A DNA stretch of 64,000 nucleotides from Parietaria judaica (lineage: Eukaryota; Streptophyta; Magnoliopsida; Rosales; Urticaceae), in assembly GCA_954871525.1 (NCBI GenBank), contig OX940864.1, positions 7,558,001-7,622,000 on the forward strand. Direction: 5' to 3'. The notes beneath the pieces were generated by a model. It worked only from the letters and a program-made list of their open reading frames with translations, did no database searches and had not been told where the DNA came from. Positions 33,810 to 44,006 of the stretch are shown one piece after another. The stretch's first letter is position 1, and each line of letters starts with the position of its first letter. The position numbers and the translations under genes were made by a program.

Positions 33810-35691
33810 ATGGTAAGCTCGCAGAATCCAAACACTTGATTCCAAATCCTCTGAACTGACCGTGTTTGTTCATCAACAGGCTGAAGCGGGATCGAAGCTC
33901 AAGCTCTACTCGTACTGGAAGAGTTCCTGTTCGTTCCGTGTCCGAATCGCTTTGAATTTGAAAGGTTTTGGAGTTCGAAATCGTCTTTTTTTTGCCATTT
34001 TTGTTTGAGTTTTTGGTTGTTTGAATCACCGAGGAAGTGATCGGTGGAAACTGCAGGTCTCAAGTATGACTATGTCGCGGTGAACCTACTCAAAGGAGAA
34101 CAGAGGAATCCAGGTACCTTAAATTGAAACAAGAAAATGAAATAATCCGTGAAAGATTCCGAATCAGATTTTTTTTTTTTTTTTCTCTGATTCGATTTTT
34201 CTTGGTTGAAATTTGGGCAGAGTTTCTGAAGCTGAATCCGATCGGGTATGTGCCGGTTTTGGTGGACGAGGACGTGATTTTGGCCGATTCTTTCGCTATA
34301 TTATTGGTGAGTGTTCCTTCATTGTAAGGAATTTGGGGTTTTATCTGTGATTAATCATGATTTTGATGATTGAATTTTGCTTGATTGAACATATTGATTA
34401 GTATTTGGATGAGAAGTACCCACAGCATCCATTGTTGCCCGCTGATATTCAAAAAAAGGCCATTAACTTGCAGGTATATTTCTCTATATTGCTTCGCACT
34501 TTTCTCTTTCACGGTTGAAATTTATCACTTGAATATCAGGAGAATATATTCTGTGAAAATTGAATGGTTTTAGTGAGGAAAAGCAGATTTCGAGGAAACA
34601 CGGGAAGATAGAAACGATAAAAAAATGATGTTTTTTAACCATCCAATCTTGATAAATGATTACCGTTACAGGCTGCAAATATTGTCTCTTCGAGCATACA
34701 GCCTCTTCAGAACCTAGCTGTGTTGGTAATGATTTGGATTCTCTACTGCTTTTGCTAATCTCGGTTTATTACAAGCCCGCGATATTCATGCACTGCTTAT
34801 TCGGTTAACAGGATTACGTTGGAAAAAATGGGGGAGCTGAGGAGGTAGCTACTTGGATTAAATACCATCTCGGAAAAGGATTTTCAGGTTAAGTTTTCTG
34901 AGGTTGTATGTAACGCTAATTGACCTAGCAAGCTTTATGTTAGGTATTAAGAACGAGGGAAATGCGGGGATTTAGACTATTTAAGGGTATTTTTGGTAAT
35001 ATTCGTAAAATCAGCAGCCATGGTTAGGGGAATATTAGTTTGGAGAGAACAACCATGGTTACCATTAATAGAACTTCCCTTTGTCCATCTAATTGGATGA
35101 ATTGGAGTTTGAATCCTATCGCTTCAATCTATAAGTTCTAACACGACTCGTGTTTGGTTCACAGCGCTTGAAGAACTGCTGAAAGGCCATGCTGGAAGAT
35201 ACGCAACTGGAGACGAAGTTCAATTCGTACGATAAATTTTCGTTCAATAAGTTAACGTTTATGCTGATTTGCTTAATATAACCGAGGCAGCATTGGAGAC
35301 ACACCATAGAGTGAGAAACGGTTTGAAAGAAGTTATCTAACTTATTTATTTACGATCACTTTTAGGCGGATTTATTCTTAGCGCCACAGATACATGCTGG
35401 ATTCGTGAGGTTCAAGCTTGACACGGTAATCTATCCCTTGCTATTTCGATATTGAGTATTTTTTTTTTTAGAATTTTGACCTAAATGAACTAGATTTACG
35501 CAGATGTTTTTTAATCTTTTTTGTCAAGCTTCTGACGAATCGAGGTGTATAAATCATAGGAATTTCTCATGTGAATGTGTATGTTTTTGCAGAGTGAATA
35601 CCCTCTGCTTTGCAGGCTGAATGAGGCTTACAAAGAGTCGGAAGCGTTTCGAAATGCTATGCCTGAGAATCAGCCTGACGCAACTCGCTAG
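33810..35691 (+). CDS. GSTZ: Zeta-class glutathione S-transferase (maleylacetoacetate isomerase), copy 3
   Basis: Ten coding segments: 33810-33812 (ATG only), 33880-33964, 34057-34113, 34221-34306, 34402-34473, 34672-34725, 34812-34887, 35165-35226, 35366-35425, 35593-35691. They give 217 residues. As in copy 2 the first intron (67 bp) follows the ATG directly, giving the family-like start [14 protein letters not shown]. The SSCSFRVR signature, [13 protein letters not shown] and ADSFAI segments are present. The C-terminal domain is the most divergent of the three ([35 protein letters not shown]), so substrate range may differ. All introns are GT-AG. A foldback MULE lies immediately upstream. 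Confidence 0.92.
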
Positions 35692-36304
35692 AAATATGTT
35701 TCCGACGACCATAATAATAAAAAATTATTATTAATAAGAATAATACAGCAAGAGTCTATGAGTATATATGACCTCGAGGCTAAGTATAGCCACTTTCTTA
35801 TCAAATATGTCATATTTGCTTGCTTATGTTGAGATCGAGGTTTGAGTTTTCTGAATTTACTACTAGTTATCGAAAACAGGCGAGTACCGGTAATAAATAC
35901 CCATACTAACGATTTTTGTTTTATGATTTATTGAGGATTTGTCGAAAATTGATAACCAAACAGGAAATTGATGAAAAACCAGCGAATCTTTCATAAATTT
36001 TTTGAAGATATTGACAATTTATCGATAAAATAAAAATAAACTCGAAAGTAACTTTTATCTTTTAAAACATTAAAAATTGGAATCGGTTTTACTTTGGAAA
36101 ATAAGTTTTCTGAAACCAGTTTCCAGTATAAATTCTTTTATGATGAAGCTAAAGGCTAAGCTACCAAAAGACAGCTAAATGAATCAAACACGAGAGAGCG
36201 CTCCAAGGATGAAACACTTCGAACAAGCAAAACCAGCATATGTACAGCACATACAGCCACCCCAAAGATTGGTTCCGATCAAAGGCGGGATTGGACGAGC
36301 CTTC
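35692..36304. other. Intergenic between convergent GSTZ copy 3 and the cupin gene
   Basis: 3' flanks of both genes; AT-rich, no further gene seen. Confidence 0.5.
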
Positions 36305-37987
36305 TCAGAGATCGTTCCAAACATTGAAATCAGTAGTTGATTTATTGTAATTTACAATGCTGTCTTGGCATCCCAAAAGGTATGTCGTCCTACTCGGATC
36401 CATGTTAACAATGGCATGAGCGGTTCTGCTCGGACTGACAGCAACAGCGATCTCATCGGCACTTATTATCACTTTCGCGTACCCTTTTTCCATGTGATTA
36501 TTTTCCAACTGCGAAATAGTGTCAAATGTTGGACTTAGTGTTCCATTTCATAATAAGAAAAAGCAATTCGGATCAGTTTGATATAGCAAGAGTAATTATC
36601 GACTCTCCCTCGGAACTTCTCGCATGATCTATCTAAACTAGATATAATGCTCACCCGGAATTTTGTTTTAGCTCCCCATATGACAAATGTTTCGTTACAC
36701 GAGTAGTGTCTGTGATTCCCTCGAATGCCACCGGGTCGGATTTCGCCCACATGAACCGAAGCACAGTTTGTAGCTCCACCTGCGAAACAAAAAAATTCAG
36801 ATGATCCATGAAGTATTAACAAAATACTCGTTTACAGTGTATAACAATCCCAACTCGAATGAAATTAATTCCAAACGATTCTATACAATTTCAACATCGG
36901 CTCAAGCCGATCTAACTTAAAACTGAACGTTTTATACACTTAATTAGTGTCATCAAGCTATGGACAGAACTCAATGTTCAATTCCAGAATTTCCAAGTGA
37001 TAGAAATGCATAACCCACGAATAAAAAAACTTCACTGTCCGAAAAGAAGAAAAAAAAAAGAGCCATGACATATACATATAAATCAAGAAGGAAAAGAGAA
37101 CATAAAAGGCAGATGATTGAAGAGTCAACTGTCCGGGTGAAGCCTAACGAGCCGAAGCCGTTATGAAAGACCCTATGGCGGAGTAATCAAGCTGATCGAA
37201 GGTATTTCGGAAAGTTCATAATTCAAGGCCTATCTAACAAAGAGTATTTTGGGAATTTCACGTGTATTTTTTAGCAATCCGAGTGCGTGCTATACATTCT
37301 TCGGGCGCGACTTTCTTTTGTCGAGCGAATGTGCGAGAGATCGTACTTGAAAAACTCTTATCGCAAGCGATAATTGGACGTACCTCTCGTGCTGAGAGCG
37401 AACAACAATAATTCTCCGTTATAAATTTTTCGCTTTAATTTCGATTCGCATTCTGATCGGTTCGGTTAGGATTTAATCCCACTATGAACCTCACTCACAC
37501 ATCCTCCATATAAAATCTCAAGAACCCAAATTCATTGAAGCATATGAGAATTCCTAAACCATATAGCAAAATTCTGTAATTCCTAAGAATCCAACACCAA
37601 TACAAACAAAATCAAGGAGGAGAATTTTCATACCCGAAAGGCCAGAATCAAGCGCGAGATACACAGGGTTGACGAGCCAACCCCTTTTGTCCTTGGAGAA
37701 TCCCGAAAAAAGTCTCCGAAGATTGGCCATGGAATCCTCCGAATGAGTCGTCGGTTGAGTGTAAGACTGAGTCTGAGACAATTGCGAAGCCGAAGAAGGA
37801 GAAGAGCGTTGGAGCCTGAGAGAAAGCCAGGTGAGGAGGACGAAGACCGAGAGGAGCAAAGGGAAGGCCTGAGGCTTCTTCAGGAAATGAAGCAGAGACC
37901 AATTGGAGAAGCCATGGCCGTTGAACTGAGCTTCGCTGCTCTCCGAGCTCTGATTGTTGTGTGAGAGCTTCTTCTAGGGTTCGCCAT
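36305..37987 (-). CDS. Small membrane-anchored cupin-fold protein, apparent frameshift near the start
   Basis: Three exons, 37634-37987, 36655-36779 and 36305-36508. The product has an N-terminal membrane segment (FPLLLSVFVLLTWLSL), a linker, and a single cupin domain. GGIRGNHRHYSCNETFVIWG fits cupin motif 1, with His-x-His and Glu as metal ligands. The function of this plant family is unknown to me. The expected ATG (37987, MANPRRSSH) is out of frame with the rest: the exons total 683 nt, two more than a whole number of codons. A CACACA run at codons 9-10 has two bases too many, and the downstream frame has a TAG and no ATG before the membrane segment. Either the allele is frameshifted, or a later Met (MANLRRLF) is used and the membrane segment lost. 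Confidence 0.7.
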
Positions 37988-38988
37988 TCTCAAAGCTTCA
38001 AAATCTCATGGCTGCTTTCGAAATCTCTGTACTCAAACTCTGTTCTTTGACTTTTCGATGTTAATATTTATTTTGACAAATAAATCTTTTTTTTTTCCTT
38101 AAAAAATTACCATAAAAAAAAACTAAAATCGTATGAATCGACACTCCGACATAAATTCTTTAAAAAGAGTTGTACCTTGTGTTTTTTTATTTAATTTTTT
38201 ATTTATTTTATATATAGCTTTTTACATTTAATTAGAATCTTTATTGCTATTGTAGAAATTAAGTAAAATGTTAATTATTTACTTAATCATATTCATATTC
38301 AAGATTATTGCTATGGGTATTTTTGCCTAGCCCAAATATAAAGTCCAAAATAATAGAAAGTCAAAATAATAAAAAGTCCAAAAAGTATGGAGCGTGCTTA
38401 CTTTTTTTCAACAATTACTTAATTGTCTGTGGGCCTAATAAAACTATTTTTAATTGCTCGGAGGCCCTTGGACCCTTCTACAAATAGAAGCTTCAAACTC
38501 AGAAAAACGGATCTGATCTCATTTGAACTCGGAACTATACACATTTCACTCTCAAAGCTCACTTTGAACTACGTGATGACCTGATCTCGGTAATATGGGT
38601 ACGTAGGCAACCTCGCGACAAATGACGAGGTCCGACATCAAATATTATCAAACTCCTTTTTTATGTCCTTAAGCATGTCAACGAAGGCGGAAAATCAAGT
38701 TTCAAGCTCAATCTGACCGCCAAGCGAACATTCAGCCCGACCCAAAATTAAGACTTGGGCCGCTTTAGCGCTGATCCATTTTTCGGCATGAACAATCATT
38801 ATTATTATTTAATTTTATAATTATAAAGATCTCTTTTGTACGAGGATAAAATTTAAAAATACTAAAAATTTAAATACTTTTAAATATTGATTTATTAACT
38901 TTATAATATTTCTCCATTAGTCCTTCCGTTTGAATATTTGGTATTTACAGAACAGCGACTTAACAATGAGAGTCGAAGCTCAGCTTCA
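37988..38988. other. Divergent intergenic region between the cupin and JmjC genes
   Basis: This is the upstream DNA of both genes. It is AT-rich at the edges and contains a possible solo LTR at 38309-38794, listed separately. Confidence 0.5.
38309..38794. repeat. Possible solo LTR
   Basis: The block is TG...CA bounded (TGCTATGGG...CATGAACA), flanked by ATTAT and ATCAT (4 of 5 match), and differs in composition from its surroundings. It holds a GGGTACGTAGGCAACCT motif that I associate with plant LTRs. Suggestive only. Confidence 0.4.
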
Positions 38989-39109
38989 ATGGAGTCGCTG
39001 TGGGAAGAAGTGAGAGCTCTGAGCCTCGGCGACTCCTCAGCTGTGGAGAGGCTCCAATCCTCTCCAACCTCACTCGCCTTCCTCCGCGACTTCGTCTCCC
39101 GGAGTAAAC

Positions 39110-39416
39110 TGATGTAGATCCGCTCTATAGGAAAAACGATAAAAACGCTATTTGCAAGCAAAGCTCGACTTTTTTTATTATCATTATCAAAACTCCCAAA
39201 ATACATCAATCTCATCTCTACATATAGCTAACGTCGAACAAAAGAAATGATGAAGGAAAGAGTGCAAAATAAGAAACAAATAATGGAAATAAATGGTGCA
39301 AATCATGATAATAAAAACTAGAAATAAAGGCTAGAATCAGCCATTCATAAAGCCATATTAATGATGGCAAGATCATGAAATCTCCCATGTACGTATCTTC
39401 TTAGCATGCGCCATCA
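39110..39416 (-). repeat. 3' LTR of the gag-only element
   Basis: 307 bp, same sequence as 40395-40701 as far as I can read. The stop of the gag-like frame (39401-39403) lies just inside it. Confidence 0.95.
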
Positions 39417-40363
39417 TTCTCTCGGGTGTCGAAAAAATTCGTCCCGAATTTTAGCCGTCGTTCTGGTATACCACCCCCGCCATCGCCACGCGCATGTCGG
39501 CGCCAAAGTCGCCGCCGTAAAAAGACCTCCTCGGATACGTAGTTTCGCCGATATCTCCTGATCATGTCTTCAAGCTTACTTGTTTTTTTACCATGGTCAT
39601 GCACGTACATAAGTTGTCGTTGAGCAGGAAATTCACACCATTGTTTCCATGTTTTGCTCAACCTGATTTTCACAGCCTCGCTTGTGGTCATCACGATCGT
39701 AACTACAATGTAATCACTCGGTGCAACCACGTTGGTCGCCATGCTCGAAACCAAAACTATCTCATCATCTTTCTCGACGCACTTGTTGTCGTCATATACG
39801 ACCTCGCCATACGCGGCTGCGGCGTAACCCGCCTCATCGTACACAGGATCGTCATAAACGGCGTCGTCGTAATCATCATACACGGGCGCACCGTAGACGG
39901 TGTCAGCGTACTCCATTTCCTCGTCAGTAAACTCGCCGTACTCATCGTAGACGGGCTTACCGTAGACGGTGTCGGTGTACTCCGCCTCCTCGTCGGCAAA
40001 CTCGCCGTACTCATCGTACACGGGCTCACCGTAAACGGTGTCGGCATACTCCGCCTCCTCGTCGGCAAACTTGTCGTACTTCGGGGTATCCACCTTAAAC
40101 GCCAACTCCCACCGGTTTTCCGAGGCTGTTTCACGTGGATTTTTCACGTGTCCATAACCGCCGAAATTCCTACCAAACGGAGTGCAACAGTCGTTTTTGG
40201 TGTCGGATCCGCCTCTCTGGTGCTGTCGAGCCACCGGATTCTGTAACAGCGCAGCAACCTGACGGGTGAGCAATTCCACTTGAGCGCGTAATCCTGCGTT
40301 GTCGTCACGTCTATGCACGTCTTCTACGGAAGCATCTCGAACAGCCCGTTTCTTCGGCGCCAT
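39401..40363 (-). CDS. Gag-like protein of the non-autonomous element
   Basis: 320 residues from ATG 40363 (MAPKKRAVRD); the frame extends about ten codons upstream without an ATG. The first ~50 residues form a leucine-heptad coiled coil (LRAQVELLTRQVAALLQ), as at the start of many plant Gypsy gags. The middle has about three copies of a 23-residue acidic, Tyr-rich repeat (EYADTVYGEPVYDEYGEF type; DNA about 39890-40085, 69-bp period). The end is basic. No zinc knuckle was seen. It probably forms particles with, or is carried by, an autonomous relative. Confidence 0.75.
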   Translation of the reverse strand: MAPKKRAVRDASVEDVHRRDDNAGLRAQVELLTRQVAALLQNPVARQHQRGGSDTKNDCCTPFGRNFGGYGHVKNPRETASENRWELAFKVDTPKYDKFADEEAEYADTVYGEPVYDEYGEFADEEAEYTDTVYGKPVYDEYGEFTDEEMEYADTVYGAPVYDDYDDAVYDDPVYDEAGYAAAAYGEVVYDDNKCVEKDDEIVLVSSMATNVVAPSDYIVVTIVMTTSEAVKIRLSKTWKQWCEFPAQRQLMYVHDHGKKTSKLEDMIRRYRRNYVSEEVFLRRRLWRRHARGDGGGGIPERRLKFGTNFFDTRENDGAC

Positions 40364-40380
40364 CTGCGCAGAAACGGTTG

Positions 40381-40392
40381 GCTCTGATACCA
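40381..40392 (-). other. Primer binding site (initiator-Met tRNA type)
   Basis: Minus strand TGGTATCAGAGC, two bases inside the 5' LTR. This is the canonical plant LTR-element site for initiator methionine tRNA. Confidence 0.9.
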
Positions 40393-40394
40393 AC

Positions 40395-40701
40395 TGATGT
40401 AGATCCGCTCTATAGGAAAAACGATAAAAACGCTATTTGCAAGCAAAGCTCGACTTTTTTTATTATCATTATCAAAACTCCCAAAATACATCAATCTCAT
40501 CTCTACATATAGCTAACGTCGAACAAAAGAAATGATGAAGGAAAGAGTGCAAAATAAGAAACAAATAATGGAAATAAATGGTGCAAATCATGATAATAAA
40601 AACTAGAAATAAAGGCTAGAATCAGCCATTCATAAAGCCATATTAATGATGGCAAGATCATGAAATCTCCCATGTACGTATCTTCTTAGCATGCGCCATC
40701 A
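40395..40701 (-). repeat. 5' LTR of the gag-only element
   Basis: 307 bp; on the minus strand it precedes the primer binding site and the gag-like frame. Confidence 0.95.
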
Positions 40702-41284
40702 TAAACCCTGCATAATCGCCGGCGAGACCCTCCGGTGGCCGGCGCTCTCCCGCTGGAAAAGCGACTCCTACCTCGTCCACGCGCTCTCTCACTCGCCACC
40801 GGTCTCCGTCCACCTCACCCCCGACGGAAAAGCCGACGCCGTCGCTCGGAGCAACTCCGGCGACCTCTGCTTCGCCTCCGCCGCCGTCCGGAGAGTCCCC
40901 TTCTCGGCGGCTCTCGACCTGATCGGATCATCCCCCTCCTCCGGCGACGGCGAGTTCGTGGCCTACGCTCAGCAGCAGAACGACTGCTTCCGGTCGGAGT
41001 ACGCGGCGCTCGCCGGCGATTGCGACGCGCACGTGGCGTGGGCGTCGGAGGCGTTCGGGTGCCTCCCCGAGGCGGTGAACCTCTGGATCGGCGGCGAGCG
41101 ATCGGAGACGTCGTTCCACAAGGATCACTACGAGAATCTCTTCGCCGTGGTCACCGGACAGAAGCGGTTCTTGCTTCTTCCTCCGACGGATGTTCATCGC
41201 ATGTACGTCCGTGACTATCCTGCTGCGCAGTACTCTTACTCTGAGGTTAGCTCTTGGATTCATCTTCAATCGTCTATGTTTTTG

Positions 41285-41815
41285 TGTTAAAGCATCCATG
41301 GTTGCTGGTTTGCTGTTATTAAGGGTGAAACTTTTCTATCAGTTACGGATTCGAATGCCGGTTTTCGGTTTCTGGTTCCCTGTACTAGTTTAAGTATCGG
41401 TGTCTTGAGATGAAAAAATTGGGAATCGGTATTGGTATGTACCGGCCCGGTTAGAGCGCAGACACCTATGGTTGTTGGTTTGTTGTTATCACGGCTTTCG
41501 GGTGGAACTTTTCTATCGGTAACGAATGTGGATACCAGTTTTTCGGGTTCCATTTCCTGATACCGGTTTAAAAAATCGGTAATTTTGAGATGAAAAATTG
41601 GGAATCCGAATTGGTACGTTCCGGCCCGGCTTCGCTAATGCATCTATGGTGAGAGCGCATCTATGGTTGTTAATTTGTTGTAATCATGGGTGGAACTTTT
41701 CCATCAGTTATTGATTTGAATGCTGGTTTTCTGTTTCTGGTTCCTGGTTACCGGTTTAAAAATCGTTATATTGAGATGGTAATTGGAAATCCAATTTGGT
41801 ATGATTTGTAATGAT
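41285..41815 (+). repeat. Three diverged tandem repeats in the first intron of the JMJ32-like gene
   Basis: A unit of about 170-180 bp (CATCYATGGTTG... GGTGGAACTTTTCYATC ... CCGGTTTAAAAATCGG ... GAGATGAAAAATTGGGAAT) occurs three times with many differences. Related CCGGTT-rich sequence appears again at about 42600-42720 in the third intron. It is probably an old repeat family fragment. Confidence 0.7.
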
Positions 41816-43187
41816 TACACATTTTAGGAGACGAAAGAATTCACACTAGAGTTGGAGGAACCACCAAGATATGTTCCATGGTGTAGTGTAAACCCTTACC
41901 CTTCTCCGGAGACCAGAGATGCAGAAATGGACAAATTTCCTCTATACTTCAAGGGTCCCAAGCCGTTCGAGTGCACCGTCAATCCCGGAGAGATCCTTTA
42001 CTTGTAAGTTTTCTTTTACATTTTATCTGCAACTTAGTTCGAACGAAAAATATCTGGTACAGAACTTTTGACGAGTATATGAGCTGTATAAGGCTAGATT
42101 TACAGTTACTATCATGTAAACTAGCCAGAATATTAGTGATATGAGCCCGGGATTGAGATCTCATGACGGGAGCTGTAATGACCGGAAAACATAAAAGCAA
42201 GAGAGCAGATGATATTTCATTAATAAAAAAAAAAAAAAAATCATTTATAGGTAGGTCAAAATTACAACCATTTTCTTAATAATAATAAAAAATGCTAAAA
42301 AAATAAAAAACTAGGTTAAAATAGAAAATTCTTAAATTCATAAATTACTCCTATTTGTGCAAAAATTAAATAAAACCCCCCAAAGCCCGGCTTCTATGCT
42401 CGCCTATTAATGCTACGTTTTTTTTTTAATTATTTTTTATATTTCTCCTCTAGAATGTGATTGATCAAGGCATTGATGATGTTGAATTGATGCAGGCCTA
42501 GTATGTGGTTCCATCACGTGACGCAAAATCGAAGAACTATCGCCGTAAATTATTGTAAGCAAAAAAAAAAATGCTCACTTCACACTTCAGGGATGATTTA
42601 GGCGTAAAAATAACACAGAAAACCGATTCAAACCGGAGAACTGAATAACCCGTAAACCGGTTGTTACACCGGTTAAGGTTCTCAATATAAACTGTAAAAC
42701 CGGTATTTAACCATAAATTTAATGTATAGTTTTGATTTCGTCATAATGATATGGAAGGCTTTAAGATTTTATTTTATTTTCTTCATTACAACTGATTTTC
42801 AACCAATGAGTTGCTTTTTATTTTATTTTCGATTCCTTTTAAAATCGATTTCCCATGTTAAACCGAAGACCTGTTTCAAAACCAGTAGCCGGGTAAAACA
42901 GATTTGCAACCTACAAGATAGTGTTCGGTTTAACATTTTTTACATGCTTTTGGTGGAAGAAGACCCGAAAAACCAAACCTTGTAACCCATTTTCAATTGT
43001 TTGAAAACGTTAATTCTAACGATCACGCTTGGCAGGGTATGATATGCAGTACGATATCAAGTACGCGTACTTCAACTTCTTGCAGTCACTCCCACGCCCC
43101 TTGATTCAGAATGTGAATCTCAAGCCTAAGGGTCGAGAACCCGATGCCAACGATAGTTCGACGCATGAAGATTCTGCGTTTCGATAG

Positions 43188-44006
43188 CAGTTTTTTTTTC
43201 TCTTTCTTTAAGATATATCTTGTTTACTTGAAACTTTAGTTGAATTATTTGGAGATATAATTTATTTTAGAGGTATTGTTATAGTTATAGTACAAAACAA
43301 TGTAATAAACTAAGCTATAGGACAATTTTGAAGATGTCCTCGAGGTGAGATTTTTTTCTTGGTAAATTAATTAATTTATTTATTTTATGGAAATTTTAGT
43401 TTAATTCTTTTGAGGCTATGATTTTACTTAAGATGTTTCGAGTTCTTTTTATTAACATTTTAGTAGAATTTTTAGTGAAACGGACTTAAACATTTTATAT
43501 TGACGCTGGTTAATTCAGTAAGTAATTTCAGTTACCTGACACGGGTTAATTCAAAAAAATATCAAACACGAATTCATGAACAAGACGAAGAGAGATTAAG
43601 ACTTATACAATGCGATTGAAGCATGTTATTAAGACTTTCTACTAATCACCACAAGAAATTAGCATTCGTATTTCCCGGTTTCTCCACTGCTCCACGTCTT
43701 ATGCATATCGTCGAGAGCAATCCTTTAAACTTGAAAAACAAAGAAATAAACAAACTGTTACTAAAAGAATACTAAGTTAAACATACTTTTTGTTTTCTGT
43801 TAGAGCGAGCCAACAAAGAAATAAACAAACTGTTACTAAAAGAATACTAAGTTACACATACTTTTTGTTTTCTGTTAGCGCGAGCCGATTAGAAGAAGAA
43901 GAAGAAGAAGAAGAAGAAGAAGAAGAAGAAGAAGAAGAAGAAGAAGAAGAAGAAAATATATCGCGTACCTTCGAGGGAGGTAAAAAAAAAACCCGAAGAA
44001 TCTGAT
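43188..44006. repeat. Intergenic with a 75-bp tandem duplication and a (GAA)n tract
   Basis: A 75-bp unit starting CAAAGAAATAAACAAACTGT is at 43739-43813 and again at 43814-43888 with two or three differences. It is followed by a (GAA)n microsatellite at about 43892-43953. The glutamate-rich frame here is only that repeat. This is the downstream side of two convergent genes. Confidence 0.85.

Larger units (their letters stand above)
39110..40701 (-). mobile_element. Short gag-only LTR retrotransposon (TR-GAG type) inside the JMJ32-like exon
   Basis: Two 307-bp LTRs (39110-39416 and 40395-40701) begin TGATGTAGATCC and end GCGCCATCA; by eye they are identical. The target duplication TAAAC is perfect (39105-39109, 40702-40706). 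On the minus strand, next to the right LTR, the primer binding site TGGTATCAGAGC (40381-40392) matches the initiator-Met tRNA 3' end. The interior encodes a single gag-like frame and no protease, reverse transcriptase or integrase, so the element must borrow enzymes. Confidence 0.95.
38989..43187 (+). pseudogene. JMJ32: JmjC-domain oxygenase (JMJ32/JMJD7-like), first exon split by an LTR element
   Basis: Host exons without the insertion are 38989-39109 joined to 40707-41245, then 41828-42003, 42496-42554 and 43036-43187, which would give 348 residues, near the family size. The JmjC fold has the iron ligands HKD in TSFHKDHYEN and the distal His in WFHHVTQN, plus KRFLLLPP for 2-oxoglutarate. 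Animal JMJD7 hydroxylates a lysine on DRG GTPases; the Arabidopsis relative JMJ32 has been reported as a histone demethylase. A 1592-bp LTR element at 39110-40701 interrupts codon 41. Reading through, the frame gives 40 host residues, Leu-Met and then TAG inside the element. The remaining exons look intact, which suggests a recent loss. Intron 1 holds a tandem repeat. Confidence 0.9.

Noticed and set aside
43790..44005. Glutamate-rich small protein
   Set aside because: It is the (GAA)n microsatellite read in one frame.
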